Source of the DNA: Arthrobacter sp. efr-133-R2A-120
Lineage (GTDB): Bacteria; Actinomycetota; Actinomycetes; Actinomycetales; Micrococcaceae
DNA length: 32,013 nt
Reading direction: 5' to 3'
Assembly: GCF_030209835.1 (NCBI RefSeq)
Contig: NZ_JARVRF010000057.1
Location: 1 to 32,013 of the forward strand
The notes under the pieces were generated by a model. That model was not told the DNA's origin. It saw only the letters and a list, made by a program, of their open reading frames with translations, and ran no database searches. Below, piece after piece: positions 23,523-31,034 of this stretch; within the stretch, counting starts at the first letter, position 1; every line of letters starts with the position of its first letter. A program made the translations under genes and the position numbers.

Positions 23523-25028
23523 CTACTGCAGCTTGAACAGATTGTGCGTCGCCGGCCCCTCCAGCAGCTTTCCCGCGGCGGAGTAACGCGAGCCGTGGAG
23601 GGGGCAGTCCCAGGACTTTTCGGCGTCGTTCCAGTGCAGGATCCCACCCAGGTGCGCGCATTCCGCTGACACCCTGCACACCACGCCGTCCACCGTGCAG
23701 ATTGCCGCGGGCTTCCCGTGGAAAAGCCCGGTGACGCCCGTGCCCTCGGCGGGGCTGGTTTCCTCCGTGATGGCGGGCTTCTCCTTCAGGGCTGCCTTGT
23801 CCCGGAAATTCTGCTGCTGTGTCTCTATGTTGAGCGAAATCGTCGACGCTGCTCCGCGGGGACCCGTGACCCGGCGATGGATCGTGTGGGCCCACTCCAG
23901 CTTTTCGCCACGGATATCAGCGGTGATGTCCAGCGCCGCCGCAACACCATTTGTCATGCCCCACTTGTTGTAGCCGGTGCCGAAGAAGATCTTCCCGTGG
24001 CCCCGTGGGAACCTGCCAAAGAACGGCATGAGATTACCGGCCTGGTAGTCCTGGGCAGCCCACGTGTGCGTGACCTCGGCACCCGGGTAATGCTGTTGGG
24101 CCCAGCCGAGCAGCTCGTTCACATGGACCTGCGTCGACGGCGCCCGGCCACCCGCATGACCGAACCCGCCCACCAAAAGCAACCTCCCGCCGTCGGGCAT
24201 TGGATAGTCCCTCAGTGAGCGGGTGGGCGGCTCAGCGGAAAGGTACATCCCCGGCGGCGGGGTGATGCCTTCCGGCAGCCGCAGCGCGGCGGCGTACGAA
24301 CGATTCGGCCGCAGCTTCGCGAAGTAGAGCCCCCGGTTCAGGATCGGTGTCCCGGTGGCGAGCACCACGTAGCGCGCGGTGACCTCGCCCTTCCTGGTGA
24401 CCACCGTCAGGGGATCGCCGTTGCGGACGTTCATGACGCGGATGCCCTCCACGATGCTGCCGCCGGCGGCCCGAACATCCACAGCCAGCGCATCCAGGAC
24501 GTCCATGGGGTTGAATTGGGCCTGTTTCGCAAGCCGCAAGGCGGCGTCGACGTCGAAAGGCAGCCCCGTCTCGAGGGTGGACTTGACGTTGAGCCCCGCA
24601 GCCCGGGCCACGAAGGCTTCAGCACGAAGCCGATCCGCGCCGGCCGGGGTAGTGGCGAACGTGTAGGCATCCCGATACTGGAAGGGCACACCCCGCTCCT
24701 CGAAATAGGCGAGCAACCACTTCTGGGCGGCCCTGTTCGCGTCAACGTAGGCACGGACCACGTTCACCGAATACTGGTCCCGAAGCCTGGACAACGTGGT
24801 GCCCTGCAACAGGCTCAGCTTGGCTGTGGTGTTACCGGTGTTGACAGCCCCGATATGCCGGGCCTCGAGGACCAGCACACTGCTCCCGGTCCGTGCCAGC
24901 ATGAGTGCCGTGGCCAAGCCCGTGATTCCGGCGCCGACCACGACGGCGTCGTAACTGGTCCCGGGCGTGAATTCATCGGGGCTCGCGGCTGCGGAAGCAT
25001 CGCGCGCGTCCAGCCACAGAGAAGTCAT
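23523..25028 (-). CDS. FAD-dependent oxidoreductase with C-terminal Rieske domain
   Basis: This is a 501-residue two-domain flavoprotein. The N-terminal DAO-type domain has the FAD-binding VVVGAGITGLATALMLARTG near residue 30 and VLVLEARHIG. A GTGYNKWGMTNGVAAALDIT segment near residue 375 is the second FAD contact typical of these enzymes. The last 90 residues form a Rieske [2Fe-2S] domain with ligands in CAHLGG and CPLHGS. The ATG at 25028 is chosen because the frame upstream to 25064 reads through a basic non-domain stretch; GAAGGGACGTGAG precedes it. Proteins of this architecture are common in actinobacteria, but their substrate is not known. It is monocistronic and convergent with the NADP oxidoreductase. 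Confidence 0.88.
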   Translation of the reverse strand: MTSLWLDARDASAAASPDEFTPGTSYDAVVVGAGITGLATALMLARTGSSVLVLEARHIGAVNTGNTTAKLSLLQGTTLSRLRDQYSVNVVRAYVDANRAAQKWLLAYFEERGVPFQYRDAYTFATTPAGADRLRAEAFVARAAGLNVKSTLETGLPFDVDAALRLAKQAQFNPMDVLDALAVDVRAAGGSIVEGIRVMNVRNGDPLTVVTRKGEVTARYVVLATGTPILNRGLYFAKLRPNRSYAAALRLPEGITPPPGMYLSAEPPTRSLRDYPMPDGGRLLLVGGFGHAGGRAPSTQVHVNELLGWAQQHYPGAEVTHTWAAQDYQAGNLMPFFGRFPRGHGKIFFGTGYNKWGMTNGVAAALDITADIRGEKLEWAHTIHRRVTGPRGAASTISLNIETQQQNFRDKAALKEKPAITEETSPAEGTGVTGLFHGKPAAICTVDGVVCRVSAECAHLGGILHWNDAEKSWDCPLHGSRYSAAGKLLEGPATHNLFKLQ

Positions 25029-25217
25029 AGCGGTCTCACGTCCCTTCAGCCGGGCGCGGCCCACACCGGAATTAGCGTGCGGCGGCCCGGTAGTGCCAGA
25101 GAAGCAGAAGGCCGCAAGAGAAGCAATAGGGGAGCGCGGAGCATATCCAAGGGGTCCCGAAATCGAGGAAGATGGGCCGCCCCAAAACGCCCTGCCCCCT
25201 TCTTGGGAGCGGGTCTG

Positions 25218-26324
25218 TCAGCTCCGGTTCAGCCAGGTACGCAGGTTCCTGCCGCGACCTCCAAGGGAGGCGAGATGCCGGGCGCGCCCGCCCCACTTTG
25301 CCCAATCGCTAGGCTGGACCGAGGGCCGCCCAAGGTGATACCCCTGTCCGACGGTTACTCCCAGGCCCGCGAGAGTGGCGAGTTCGTCCTTGGTTTCGAT
25401 GCGTTGGGCGGTCAAAGCCGCCCCGATCTCCCGCGCGAACCGGACCTCCGCTTGGACCAGTTCCTGCCGAAGGGGATCCTGGTTGAGGCCTGCGGTCAGC
25501 TTCCGGTCCAGCTTGATCATCTCCGGTTTAAGCCGAAGAATATGGCCGGCACCGGCGAAGAATGAACCGGAGTCTTCGATGGACAGGCGTACGCCGGCAC
25601 TGCGCAGCGGAGCCACCACGGCGTCGAGCGAATCGGCCTGGTGCCTGGGGAACTCTCCGGAGATTTCGAGGATCACCCGGGATGCCGCCACCGGAGTCTG
25701 ATCGAAAAGCACAGGAAGCCGCGGATCCAGGCAGACCTCGTGGGAAAGCTTCAACGCCACGAAAAGTTGCTGCGGCAGTTCCAGCGCGGCCTTAAGCCCC
25801 GACTCCAAGGCCGCGAACTCGAGATCCGTTCGGAGCCCCGTGTCCTCGGCTTCCGCGAACCAGTAATCGGCAGGGTCACCACTGTCCGTGACGAAGCGGG
25901 TCAAAGCCTCGGCGCCGACCACCGTGGACGTGGTGAGGTCGAAAACGGGCTGGAAGGCGGTCATCAACATCCCGTCCCTGAGGACCGCCTCAAGCCGGGG
26001 GCTGCTTGGGTGCTGGAACAAATCCACGTCCGGGTCGCCTTGAGGTTCCGGCTCGCCTTGCGGGGCCGGCTGTTCCGACCTGAGCGAAGACAAATGTTCC
26101 AGCAGCGCCTCTTCCGGACGCCCGGGGTGGGCAGCAATGTGCTGGCGAAGTTGCTCGCGCACAGCCTCCGTCGCCTGCGAAGAGTCAGACAAGACTTCCT
26201 CGATGATCTCCAGGACCTGGAGGCGCAGCCCACGCAACTGCTCGATGGGCGCCTCCACGTTCTCCGGGCTGGCCCGCATCCCGGCGTTGGTCAATGCAAG
26301 AAAAGACGGTTTCCGCGTCGACAT
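25218..26324 (-). CDS. EAL-domain protein with degenerate active site
   Basis: This is a 368-residue cytoplasmic protein. Residues 1-110 are a mostly helical region (QLRGLRLQVLEIIEEVLSDS) without a GGDEF domain. The EAL domain follows, with GAEALTRF. Several catalytic positions deviate from the consensus. The NxS motif reads KLS, so the metal-binding Asn is Lys. ELTE reads EISG, DDFG reads EDSG and AEGVET reads AQRIET. The Lys of IKLDR and the Gln of GQGY are kept. It may bind c-di-GMP without hydrolysing it, acting as a receptor or protein-interaction module. The ATG has AAGGAA 8 nt upstream. It is divergent from the metallo-beta-lactamase-fold gene. Confidence 0.82.
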   Translation of the reverse strand: MSTRKPSFLALTNAGMRASPENVEAPIEQLRGLRLQVLEIIEEVLSDSSQATEAVREQLRQHIAAHPGRPEEALLEHLSSLRSEQPAPQGEPEPQGDPDVDLFQHPSSPRLEAVLRDGMLMTAFQPVFDLTTSTVVGAEALTRFVTDSGDPADYWFAEAEDTGLRTDLEFAALESGLKAALELPQQLFVALKLSHEVCLDPRLPVLFDQTPVAASRVILEISGEFPRHQADSLDAVVAPLRSAGVRLSIEDSGSFFAGAGHILRLKPEMIKLDRKLTAGLNQDPLRQELVQAEVRFAREIGAALTAQRIETKDELATLAGLGVTVGQGYHLGRPSVQPSDWAKWGGRARHLASLGGRGRNLRTWLNRS

Positions 26325-26521
26325 GAAATCATTCCTTTGCCTTTAGCTCCGGCTGAGCCCGGACCTGCAAACTAAAGGGAATACTACAGCCGAACAAACC
26401 GGTCGTCCCGGATTGAAATGAAATCTTCATGGGGATGTAACGTGCTCCCGATCCTCCCAGCTCCGCGTGGGTAGAATCAAGGCCTGAACACTTCCGGAAC
26501 GCATCTGAAGACGGAGAAACA

Positions 26522-27337
26522 ATGTCAGCATGGCTCGAAGTCGGCCCTAACAACTATGTGTTGGAGACCGAAGGGTGCCTGCTCAACACGGGCCTCGTTG
26601 TAGGTACCGAACGAGCCATGGTGATCGACACCGGTTGCGGCCCCCGCCAAGGCCGGCAGATCCTCGCCGCAGTCCGCGAAAAGACCCAGCTGCCGCTGGT
26701 CGTCGTGAACACCCACGCCCATTACGACCACTACTTCGGCAACGCCGTTTTTGCCGACGACGGCGTCACCGAGTTTTGGGGGCACGTCAACTGTGCGGCC
26801 ACAATCGACGACGACGGCGACCACCAGCGCCGCTTCGTCGCCGCCGCGGAACCGGAGATGGCCGCGGGCCAGGGTGACGCCGTCGAGATCGTCATTCCCA
26901 ACGCGATCGTCAAGGACCAGCCCGTCCTGGTGGACCTCGGCGGCCTCACCGCCACGCTGTTCTATTTGGGCCGCGGCCACACCGACGGCGACCTCCTGGT
27001 AGGCACGCCCAGCACGCTCTACGCCGGTGACCTCGTGGAACAAGGTGCGCATCCCTCGTTCGAGGACGCCTACCCGGAGGACTGGGCCGACGCCCTCCGG
27101 CACATCTCGGCCCTGCGCCACCGTTACGAGTTCCTCATCCCCGGCCACGGGAAGCCTTGTAGCGACCAGTTCGTGAAGACGATGGCCGACACCATGTCCA
27201 CAGCGGTAAGGCAAGCGAGGCAGTCGATCCGGGACACGCCGTCGGACGCTACCAAAGCGATCCCGGTGCTTCCCTACGGACCCGAGCAGTCACGCTGGTT
27301 CATCAAGCGGCTCCAGGAGACGCAAGCGCACCACTAA
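26522..27337 (+). CDS. Metallo-beta-lactamase-fold hydrolase
   Basis: This is a 271-residue MBL-fold enzyme with the zinc-binding motif THAHYDH (H65, H67, D69, H70), a GRGHTDGDLLV segment with the third His, YAGDLVEQGAHPSF with the bridging Asp, and IPGHGKPC with the final His. The fold covers glyoxalase II, thiolesterases and many hydrolases, so the substrate is open. The ATG start has GGAGA upstream, and TAGAAT about 45 nt before it is a candidate -10 box. The stop overlaps the convergent cation transporter stop by 4 nt. The C-terminal 45 residues are basic and helical (AVRQARQSIRDTPSDATKAI). Confidence 0.85.
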   Translation: MSAWLEVGPNNYVLETEGCLLNTGLVVGTERAMVIDTGCGPRQGRQILAAVREKTQLPLVVVNTHAHYDHYFGNAVFADDGVTEFWGHVNCAATIDDDGDHQRRFVAAAEPEMAAGQGDAVEIVIPNAIVKDQPVLVDLGGLTATLFYLGRGHTDGDLLVGTPSTLYAGDLVEQGAHPSFEDAYPEDWADALRHISALRHRYEFLIPGHGKPCSDQFVKTMADTMSTAVRQARQSIRDTPSDATKAIPVLPYGPEQSRWFIKRLQETQAHH

Positions 27338-27939
27338 GAGGTGTGTCTGAAAGCGTGACTGGCTTCGCGGGCGGCGTAGTAGATGATCACGACGCCGGCC
27401 AGGGGATCCGCCCACCACCAGCCGAACAGGGCGTTAAGGGCGAGCCCGGCCAGCACCGCGCCGGCCAGGTAGGCGTCCACCAGGGTCACTTTTCCTTCCG
27501 CGCGGAGTACCGGATTGCCCAAGCGGTGCCCGGTGCGGATCTTGCCCCACGCCAGGGCGAGCATGACCACGAAAGTAAGGGATGTCCAGACGATGCCCAG
27601 GCCTGAGGTGGCGGGGCGGACGCCGGTGGCAAACACCACCGCCACTTGGATGAGCAGGTAGGCGCCGAGAACCGCGAAGGCCGTCCCTATCAACCGCATC
27701 GCGGGGGCTTCGCGCTCCTTGTGGGCGCCTTTGAGCTGCCACACCACCACGATCGACGCGAAGATCTCGATCAGGGAATCCAAGCCGAAACCGGCCAGTG
27801 CCGGGGACCCGGCTTGAATGGCCGCGGCTGCCAGGACGCCGAGGCCCACCACGTTCCAGCCCAGGGTCGCGTATTCCAGCCGCAGCCCGCGGCGCAACAG
27901 CCTTCCGGAGTCTGTGGTTGGGGTTTCAATGCTGGCCAT
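27334..27939 (-). CDS. Cation-diffusion-facilitator transmembrane-domain protein (last gene of metal operon)
   Basis: This is a 201-residue membrane protein with about six helices and a CDF-type transmembrane domain. TM2 has GLDSLIEIFASIVVVWQL, where the metal site is Asp/Glu-based, and TM5 has LVDAYLAGAVLAGLALNAL. The cytoplasmic C-terminal ferredoxin-like domain of classical CDFs is absent, and the protein ends HAFRHTS after the last helix. The ATG has AAGGAA upstream and lies 24 nt after the previous gene. It probably exports or exchanges divalent metal across the membrane. Pairing with the similar 204-aa protein suggests a heterodimer, which is inference. Confidence 0.78.
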   Translation of the reverse strand: MASIETPTTDSGRLLRRGLRLEYATLGWNVVGLGVLAAAAIQAGSPALAGFGLDSLIEIFASIVVVWQLKGAHKEREAPAMRLIGTAFAVLGAYLLIQVAVVFATGVRPATSGLGIVWTSLTFVVMLALAWGKIRTGHRLGNPVLRAEGKVTLVDAYLAGAVLAGLALNALFGWWWADPLAGVVIIYYAAREASHAFRHTS

Positions 27940-27963
27940 GGGGTGTCCGTTTCCTTGAGTGCG

Positions 27964-28578
27964 CTAGCAGCAGTCTTCACCCTTCCACGCTTCTCGGCCT
28001 TCTTTGACGGCGACGGCGGCGATGATGAGGCCGATGACGGGGTCAAGCCACCACGCGCCGAAGAGCGCATTGCCGGCCAGACCGATCAGCACAGCGGCAG
28101 CCGTGGCGGCGCAGAGCAGGTTCTGGGTTCCTTCCCCGGCGGTGGCTCCGGAGTTCAGCCTCGCACCGAGGCGCTGCTTGGCGATACCGAGGACAGGCAT
28201 GATCACCAAGCTTGCCGCGGTGAGCACGATGCCCAGGATGCTGTTCTCGGCCCGGTGTCCCGTGGCCAGGTCGATGACCGACTGGATTCCGATGTAGGGG
28301 GCGAGGAGCCAGAAACTGATCGCGACGGCCTTTTGTGCGCGGCCTTCGGCGGTTTCGGACAGGGTGCGGGATCCGGTGAACCGCCAGATGACGATGATGC
28401 TCGCCAGGCCCTCGACGGCGGAGCTGAGCGCCCAGCCGATCAGGGACACGGAGCCTGCGGTGCCGCCGGCAACAAGGCCGAGGGCTCCCTCCAGGAGCAT
28501 CCAGATGAGGCTGAACCAGGACAGCAGCCGGACGGTGCGGGCGTCCTTGATCCAGGACCGGGGCGGGGCAGTTGTCAT
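27964..28578 (-). CDS. Cation-diffusion-facilitator transmembrane-domain protein with C-terminal Cys-Cys
   Basis: This is a 204-residue membrane protein, related in layout to the downstream 201-aa gene, with six helices (SLIGWALSSAVEGLASIIVI, AATAAAVLIGLAGNALFGAW) and no C-terminal soluble domain. It ends KGEDCC, a possible metal-binding Cys pair at the inner membrane face. The ATG overlaps the stop of the CzcD-like gene (ATGA). The position between a classical CDF and a second short CDF points to a metal-resistance operon under the ArsR/SmtB regulator. Confidence 0.78.
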   Translation of the reverse strand: MTTAPPRSWIKDARTVRLLSWFSLIWMLLEGALGLVAGGTAGSVSLIGWALSSAVEGLASIIVIWRFTGSRTLSETAEGRAQKAVAISFWLLAPYIGIQSVIDLATGHRAENSILGIVLTAASLVIMPVLGIAKQRLGARLNSGATAGEGTQNLLCAATAAAVLIGLAGNALFGAWWLDPVIGLIIAAVAVKEGREAWKGEDCC

Positions 28579-29543
28579 CAGTGGGTTCCGGTTTCGTGGA
28601 CCGCGTGGCCGGCGGGTTCGAGCTGGAAGGTGGAGTGTTCGACGTCGAAATGACCGGTCAGGCAGTTCTGCAGCTGGTCAAGAATGAGCGGTGCATGCCC
28701 GTCGTGGAAGCAGCTCTCGTCCAGGACAACGTGCGCGGAGAGGGCGGGAAGGTCCGAGGTGACTGTCCAGACGTGCAGGTCGTGGACGTCGTGCACGTGC
28801 CCGGTTTCGAGGAGGTGTTCCCTGACCTGGTCCAGGTCAACACCTTCCGGCGCGCCTTCCAGGAGGATCCTCCCGGAGTCCCGCAGCAGCCCCCATGCGG
28901 CGTGCAGCATCAGGCCCACCACGATGAGGGAAGCGATCGCGTCCGCACGGGCAAAACCGGTGGTCAGGACGACGAGCCCGGCGATCGCCGTCGCAATGAA
29001 TCCGTACAGGTCGGTCAGGATGTGCTGGAAGGACCCTTCCACGTTCAGGCTGGACCGGTTGGCTTTGGCCAGCACCCACACCGCAACCAGGTTCACGATG
29101 ACCCCGAGGATCGCGACCACCAGTACAGGGCCGCCCTCGACCGGTGGCGGATCGATGAGACGATGGATGGCCTCGACGGCCACAAGGGCGCTGATGACCA
29201 GCAACGTGATTCCATTGGCGGCCGCGGACAGGATTTCCGCGCGCTTGAATCCGAACGTCCAGATTCCCCGCGCAGGGCGGGCCGCGAGGCTGATCGCCCA
29301 CAGCGAGGCGGCGATCGCTCCGGCGTCGGTAAGCATATGCCCGGCGTCCGAAAGCAGCGCCAGCGAGCCGGAAACGACGGCGACAATCACCTCGACGATC
29401 ATGAACCCGACAATCAGCGCTAACGCGATAACCAGATAGCGCCGGTCCGCGTTCGCTGCTATTGCGTGGCTGTGGGCATGGTGTTTGGCTGGGTTGCCCG
29501 CAGTGTCGTGGGGATGGTGGTGGGCTTCGTGGTGGGTGCTCAT
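28578..29543 (-). CDS. czcD: CzcD-like cation diffusion facilitator (Zn/Cd/Co exporter)
   Basis: This is a 321-residue classical CDF antiporter. A His-rich N-terminus (MSTHHEAHHHPHDTAG, KHHAHSH) precedes six helices. TM2 contains SDAGHMLTDAGA with the HxxxD metal site, and TM5 contains HILTDLYGF, the second HxxxD. A cytoplasmic C-terminal domain (residues about 225-310) has HVHDVHDLHVWTVTSDLPAL, the metal-sensing dimer domain. The frame runs back to 29771, but the ATG at 29543 overlaps the ArsR-type regulator stop (ATGA) and gives a normal CDF. It probably exports Zn(II) or a similar ion in exchange for protons. The exact metal is not determined. Confidence 0.88.
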   Translation of the reverse strand: MSTHHEAHHHPHDTAGNPAKHHAHSHAIAANADRRYLVIALALIVGFMIVEVIVAVVSGSLALLSDAGHMLTDAGAIAASLWAISLAARPARGIWTFGFKRAEILSAAANGITLLVISALVAVEAIHRLIDPPPVEGGPVLVVAILGVIVNLVAVWVLAKANRSSLNVEGSFQHILTDLYGFIATAIAGLVVLTTGFARADAIASLIVVGLMLHAAWGLLRDSGRILLEGAPEGVDLDQVREHLLETGHVHDVHDLHVWTVTSDLPALSAHVVLDESCFHDGHAPLILDQLQNCLTGHFDVEHSTFQLEPAGHAVHETGTH

Positions 29544-29953
29544 TGGCCACCGTCCTTCTTGGCCGTGCGCTCGGGATGGACGGCGACGGTGTGTCCGGTG
29601 TGGGTCAAGCCCAAGTCCAGGAGCATCCGCACGTGCGCATCGTCCAGCCGGTAGTAGGCCATCCGGCCGCGCCTCGAAACGGAAACCACCCGGTGGGCGC
29701 GCAGCAGCCGCAACGCATGGCTGACAGCGCTCTCGGTCATCGCCGTCGTCGCTGCGAGGTCGCAGACGCACAGTTCCCCGCCTTCCAGCAACGATGTCAA
29801 CAGCCGCAAACGCCCCGGATCGCCGAGCAGCGAGAACACATCCGCCAGCTCGGCAATGTCATGATCCGAGGGCAGGGCTGCCCGGACGAGTTCGACCTTG
29901 TCGGGGTCAACAAGTTTCACACCGCATTCATCGGCGGCTTCACGAACAGCCAC
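29540..29953 (-). CDS. ArsR/SmtB-family metal-responsive repressor
   Basis: This 137-residue winged-helix repressor heads the metal operon. It has LADVFSLLGDPGRLRLLTSL, then ELCVCDLAATTAMTESAVSH, the CVC plus recognition-helix region, and RRGRMAYYRLDD in the wing. The C-terminal DDAHVRMLLDLGLTHTGH supplies Asp and three His residues of an alpha5-type site, as in Zn or Ni/Co sensors. Whether the CVC cysteines also bind metal is unclear. The start is a GTG with GGAGG just upstream. It is co-transcribed with the CDF genes (4-nt overlap) and should repress the operon through the inverted repeat at 29967-29984 until metal binds. Confidence 0.87.
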   Translation of the reverse strand: MAVREAADECGVKLVDPDKVELVRAALPSDHDIAELADVFSLLGDPGRLRLLTSLLEGGELCVCDLAATTAMTESAVSHALRLLRAHRVVSVSRRGRMAYYRLDDAHVRMLLDLGLTHTGHTVAVHPERTAKKDGGQ

Positions 29954-29966
29954 GGGACCTCCAACA

Positions 29967-29984
29967 TCTGAACAACTATTCAGA
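29967..29984. promoter_or_regulatory. SmtB-type operator of the metal operon
   Basis: The minus strand reads TCTGAATAGTTGTTCAGA, with 6-bp arms TCTGAA/TTCAGA. Its core TGAATAGTTGTTCA fits the family pattern TGAA-n6-TTCA. It lies between the -10 box and the start of the regulator gene, close to the expected transcription start. Confidence 0.65.
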
Positions 29985-29988
29985 CGTC

Positions 29989-29994
29989 AGTATA
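29989..29994 (-). promoter_or_regulatory. -10 box of the metal operon
   Basis: On the minus strand this reads TATACT, near-consensus, directly upstream of the SmtB-type operator and 35 nt before the GTG start. The -35 region is weak. Confidence 0.5.
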
Positions 29995-30086
29995 AGCGGA
30001 AGGGACACGATACCCAGCCAGCGGCTGCCAGCTGGGAACTTCCTAACAGTTATCCCTCTTGTTGCCTGAGCGAAACAATCGCGGCG

Positions 30087-30092
30087 TACGCT
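30087..30092 (+). promoter_or_regulatory. -10 box for leaderless 47-aa gene
   Basis: TACGCT stands 6 nt before the ATG at 30099. TTGCCT at 30062-30067 could serve as -35 with a 19-nt spacer. The arrangement matches the paralogue at 20952. Confidence 0.5.
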
Positions 30093-30098
30093 CCCCGT

Positions 30099-30242
30099 AT
30101 GGGGAACAAGTTGATTGGGCTCTCGGGTCGCGAATCGAAGCGGGAAATTCGGAAGCAGCGCCTTCAGCTGCTTGCATACGTGGGCCTGGGGATCCTCGCT
30201 CTGGCGACCGTGGTCGTCGTCGTGATCGCGCTGCGACGCTAG
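30099..30242 (+). CDS. Small leaderless membrane protein, 47 aa (family with 20809-20952)
   Basis: This is a 47-residue peptide starting MGNKLIGLSGRESKREIRKQ and ending in a membrane helix YVGLGILALATVVVVVIALR. It shares length, MGN start, basic middle and YVGLG-x-LA-x-AT helix with the protein at 20809-20952. No ribosome binding site is present and a TANNNT box lies 6 nt before the ATG. The orientation-rule topology is N-in. A 65-bp nested inverted repeat follows 46 nt after the stop. The function is unknown. A role as a partner or regulator of a membrane complex would fit the size, which is speculation. Confidence 0.75.
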   Translation: MGNKLIGLSGRESKREIRKQRLQLLAYVGLGILALATVVVVVIALRR

Positions 30243-30288
30243 TGGGCTGGCGGCTCGACTTCCAACACTCACGCTGGTTCATCGACCT

Positions 30289-30353
30289 AGCGCGAACTGG
30301 CAGTACATGCCCTCTGGGGGCGATGTTGAGGGCATCAGCTGCCAGTTCGCGCT
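30289..30353. repeat. 65-bp nested inverted repeat (REP-like/bidirectional terminator)
   Basis: The outer arms AGCGCGAACTGGCAG (30289-30303) and CTGCCAGTTCGCGCT (30339-30353) are exact complements. The inner arms ATGCCCTC (30307-30314) and GAGGGCAT (30328-30335) pair after a 3-nt internal loop. It lies between the convergent 47-aa gene and the MarR gene, so it could end transcription from both sides. The two halves are near-copies of one unit in opposite orientation, which suggests a mobile repeat. Confidence 0.75.
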
Positions 30354-30396
30354 CGGGGAAGAGGATGGCAATCGCGAGTCTTGCTAAGCGGATCCC

Positions 30397-30924
30397 TTAC
30401 GGTCGTGTCCCGTTTTGCCGGTCCTGGTCCCGGTTCTGGCTCTTGTCGTCGGATTCCAGCAGGGCCGCGAGGGCGGCCAGTGCAGGGACGGCGTTTTCTA
30501 TTGCATTCCGGTAGGCCCTCGGGAGCCGTTCGAGGGCTTGCCCGAGTCGCCTGTCGTTGGCGGCCTGCCATGCTGCCAATATCTCCGTGCCGCTCTGTGT
30601 CAGGCTCAGGTTCGCGGCCCTTCGGTCACCAGGCCGGGGGGTGCGCTCCACTAGGCCTGCGGTCACCATTTGCTGAACCAGGTTGCTGACCGTGTTGGTG
30701 GCAAGCCGTTGACGGTCAGCGAGGTCGCTGACGCCTATCCCGGGCTCCTCGGCGAGGCGTTGCATTACCTCTACTTGGGCCATGGGAAGGGACTCCCAAG
30801 GGAACTCCTGCCGCACGCTGGAGCGCAGGACCCGTCGCAGGCGCGCTATCACGCCGGTCAGCGACCAGGCATCGGCGCCCGTGTAGTCACGGACCGGGGG
30901 TTCGGTGGCGGAGGCGGTTTTCAT
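30397..30924 (-). CDS. MarR-family transcriptional regulator
   Basis: This is a 175-residue winged-helix regulator. It has an N-terminal dimerisation helix (TGVIARLRRVLRSSVRQE), the helix-turn-helix GIGVSDLADRQRLATNTVSN LVQQMV, the wing ERTPRPGDRRAANLSLT with the family's DxR motif, and C-terminal helices. The final 15 residues are charged and disordered-looking. There is no ribosome binding site, but TAGGCT lies 7 nt before the ATG, so the mRNA is probably leaderless. A CTATC/GATAG palindrome overlaps that box, which fits autorepression. It is divergent from lgt and could also affect it. The ligand is unknown. Confidence 0.86.
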   Translation of the reverse strand: MKTASATEPPVRDYTGADAWSLTGVIARLRRVLRSSVRQEFPWESLPMAQVEVMQRLAEEPGIGVSDLADRQRLATNTVSNLVQQMVTAGLVERTPRPGDRRAANLSLTQSGTEILAAWQAANDRRLGQALERLPRAYRNAIENAVPALAALAALLESDDKSQNRDQDRQNGTRP

Positions 30925-30931
30925 TGCATTT

Positions 30932-30966
30932 AGCCTATCCCGATAGTCCCCTTATAGAATAGTTCT
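30932..30966. promoter_or_regulatory. MarR promoter with operator-like palindromes
   Basis: On the minus strand TAGGCT (30932-30937) is the -10 box. The palindrome CTATC-CC-GATAG (30935-30946) overlaps it, and AGAA-TAG-TTCT (30956-30966) lies upstream. Both are short inverted repeats in the region shared with the lgt promoter. They are candidates for MarR binding. Confidence 0.4.
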
Positions 30967-31034
30967 GTAACCGAACAACTTACTTCAAGCGCAGCCCCGT
31001 CCCGCCGTCGCCCGTACCTTCCAGACAGGAGTCC

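Noticed and set aside
27646..28653. Plus-strand frame of 335 codons over the CDF genes
   Set aside because: Composition is rich in Gly, Asp, Glu and Arg without domains, and the opposite strand carries clear membrane proteins in an operon.
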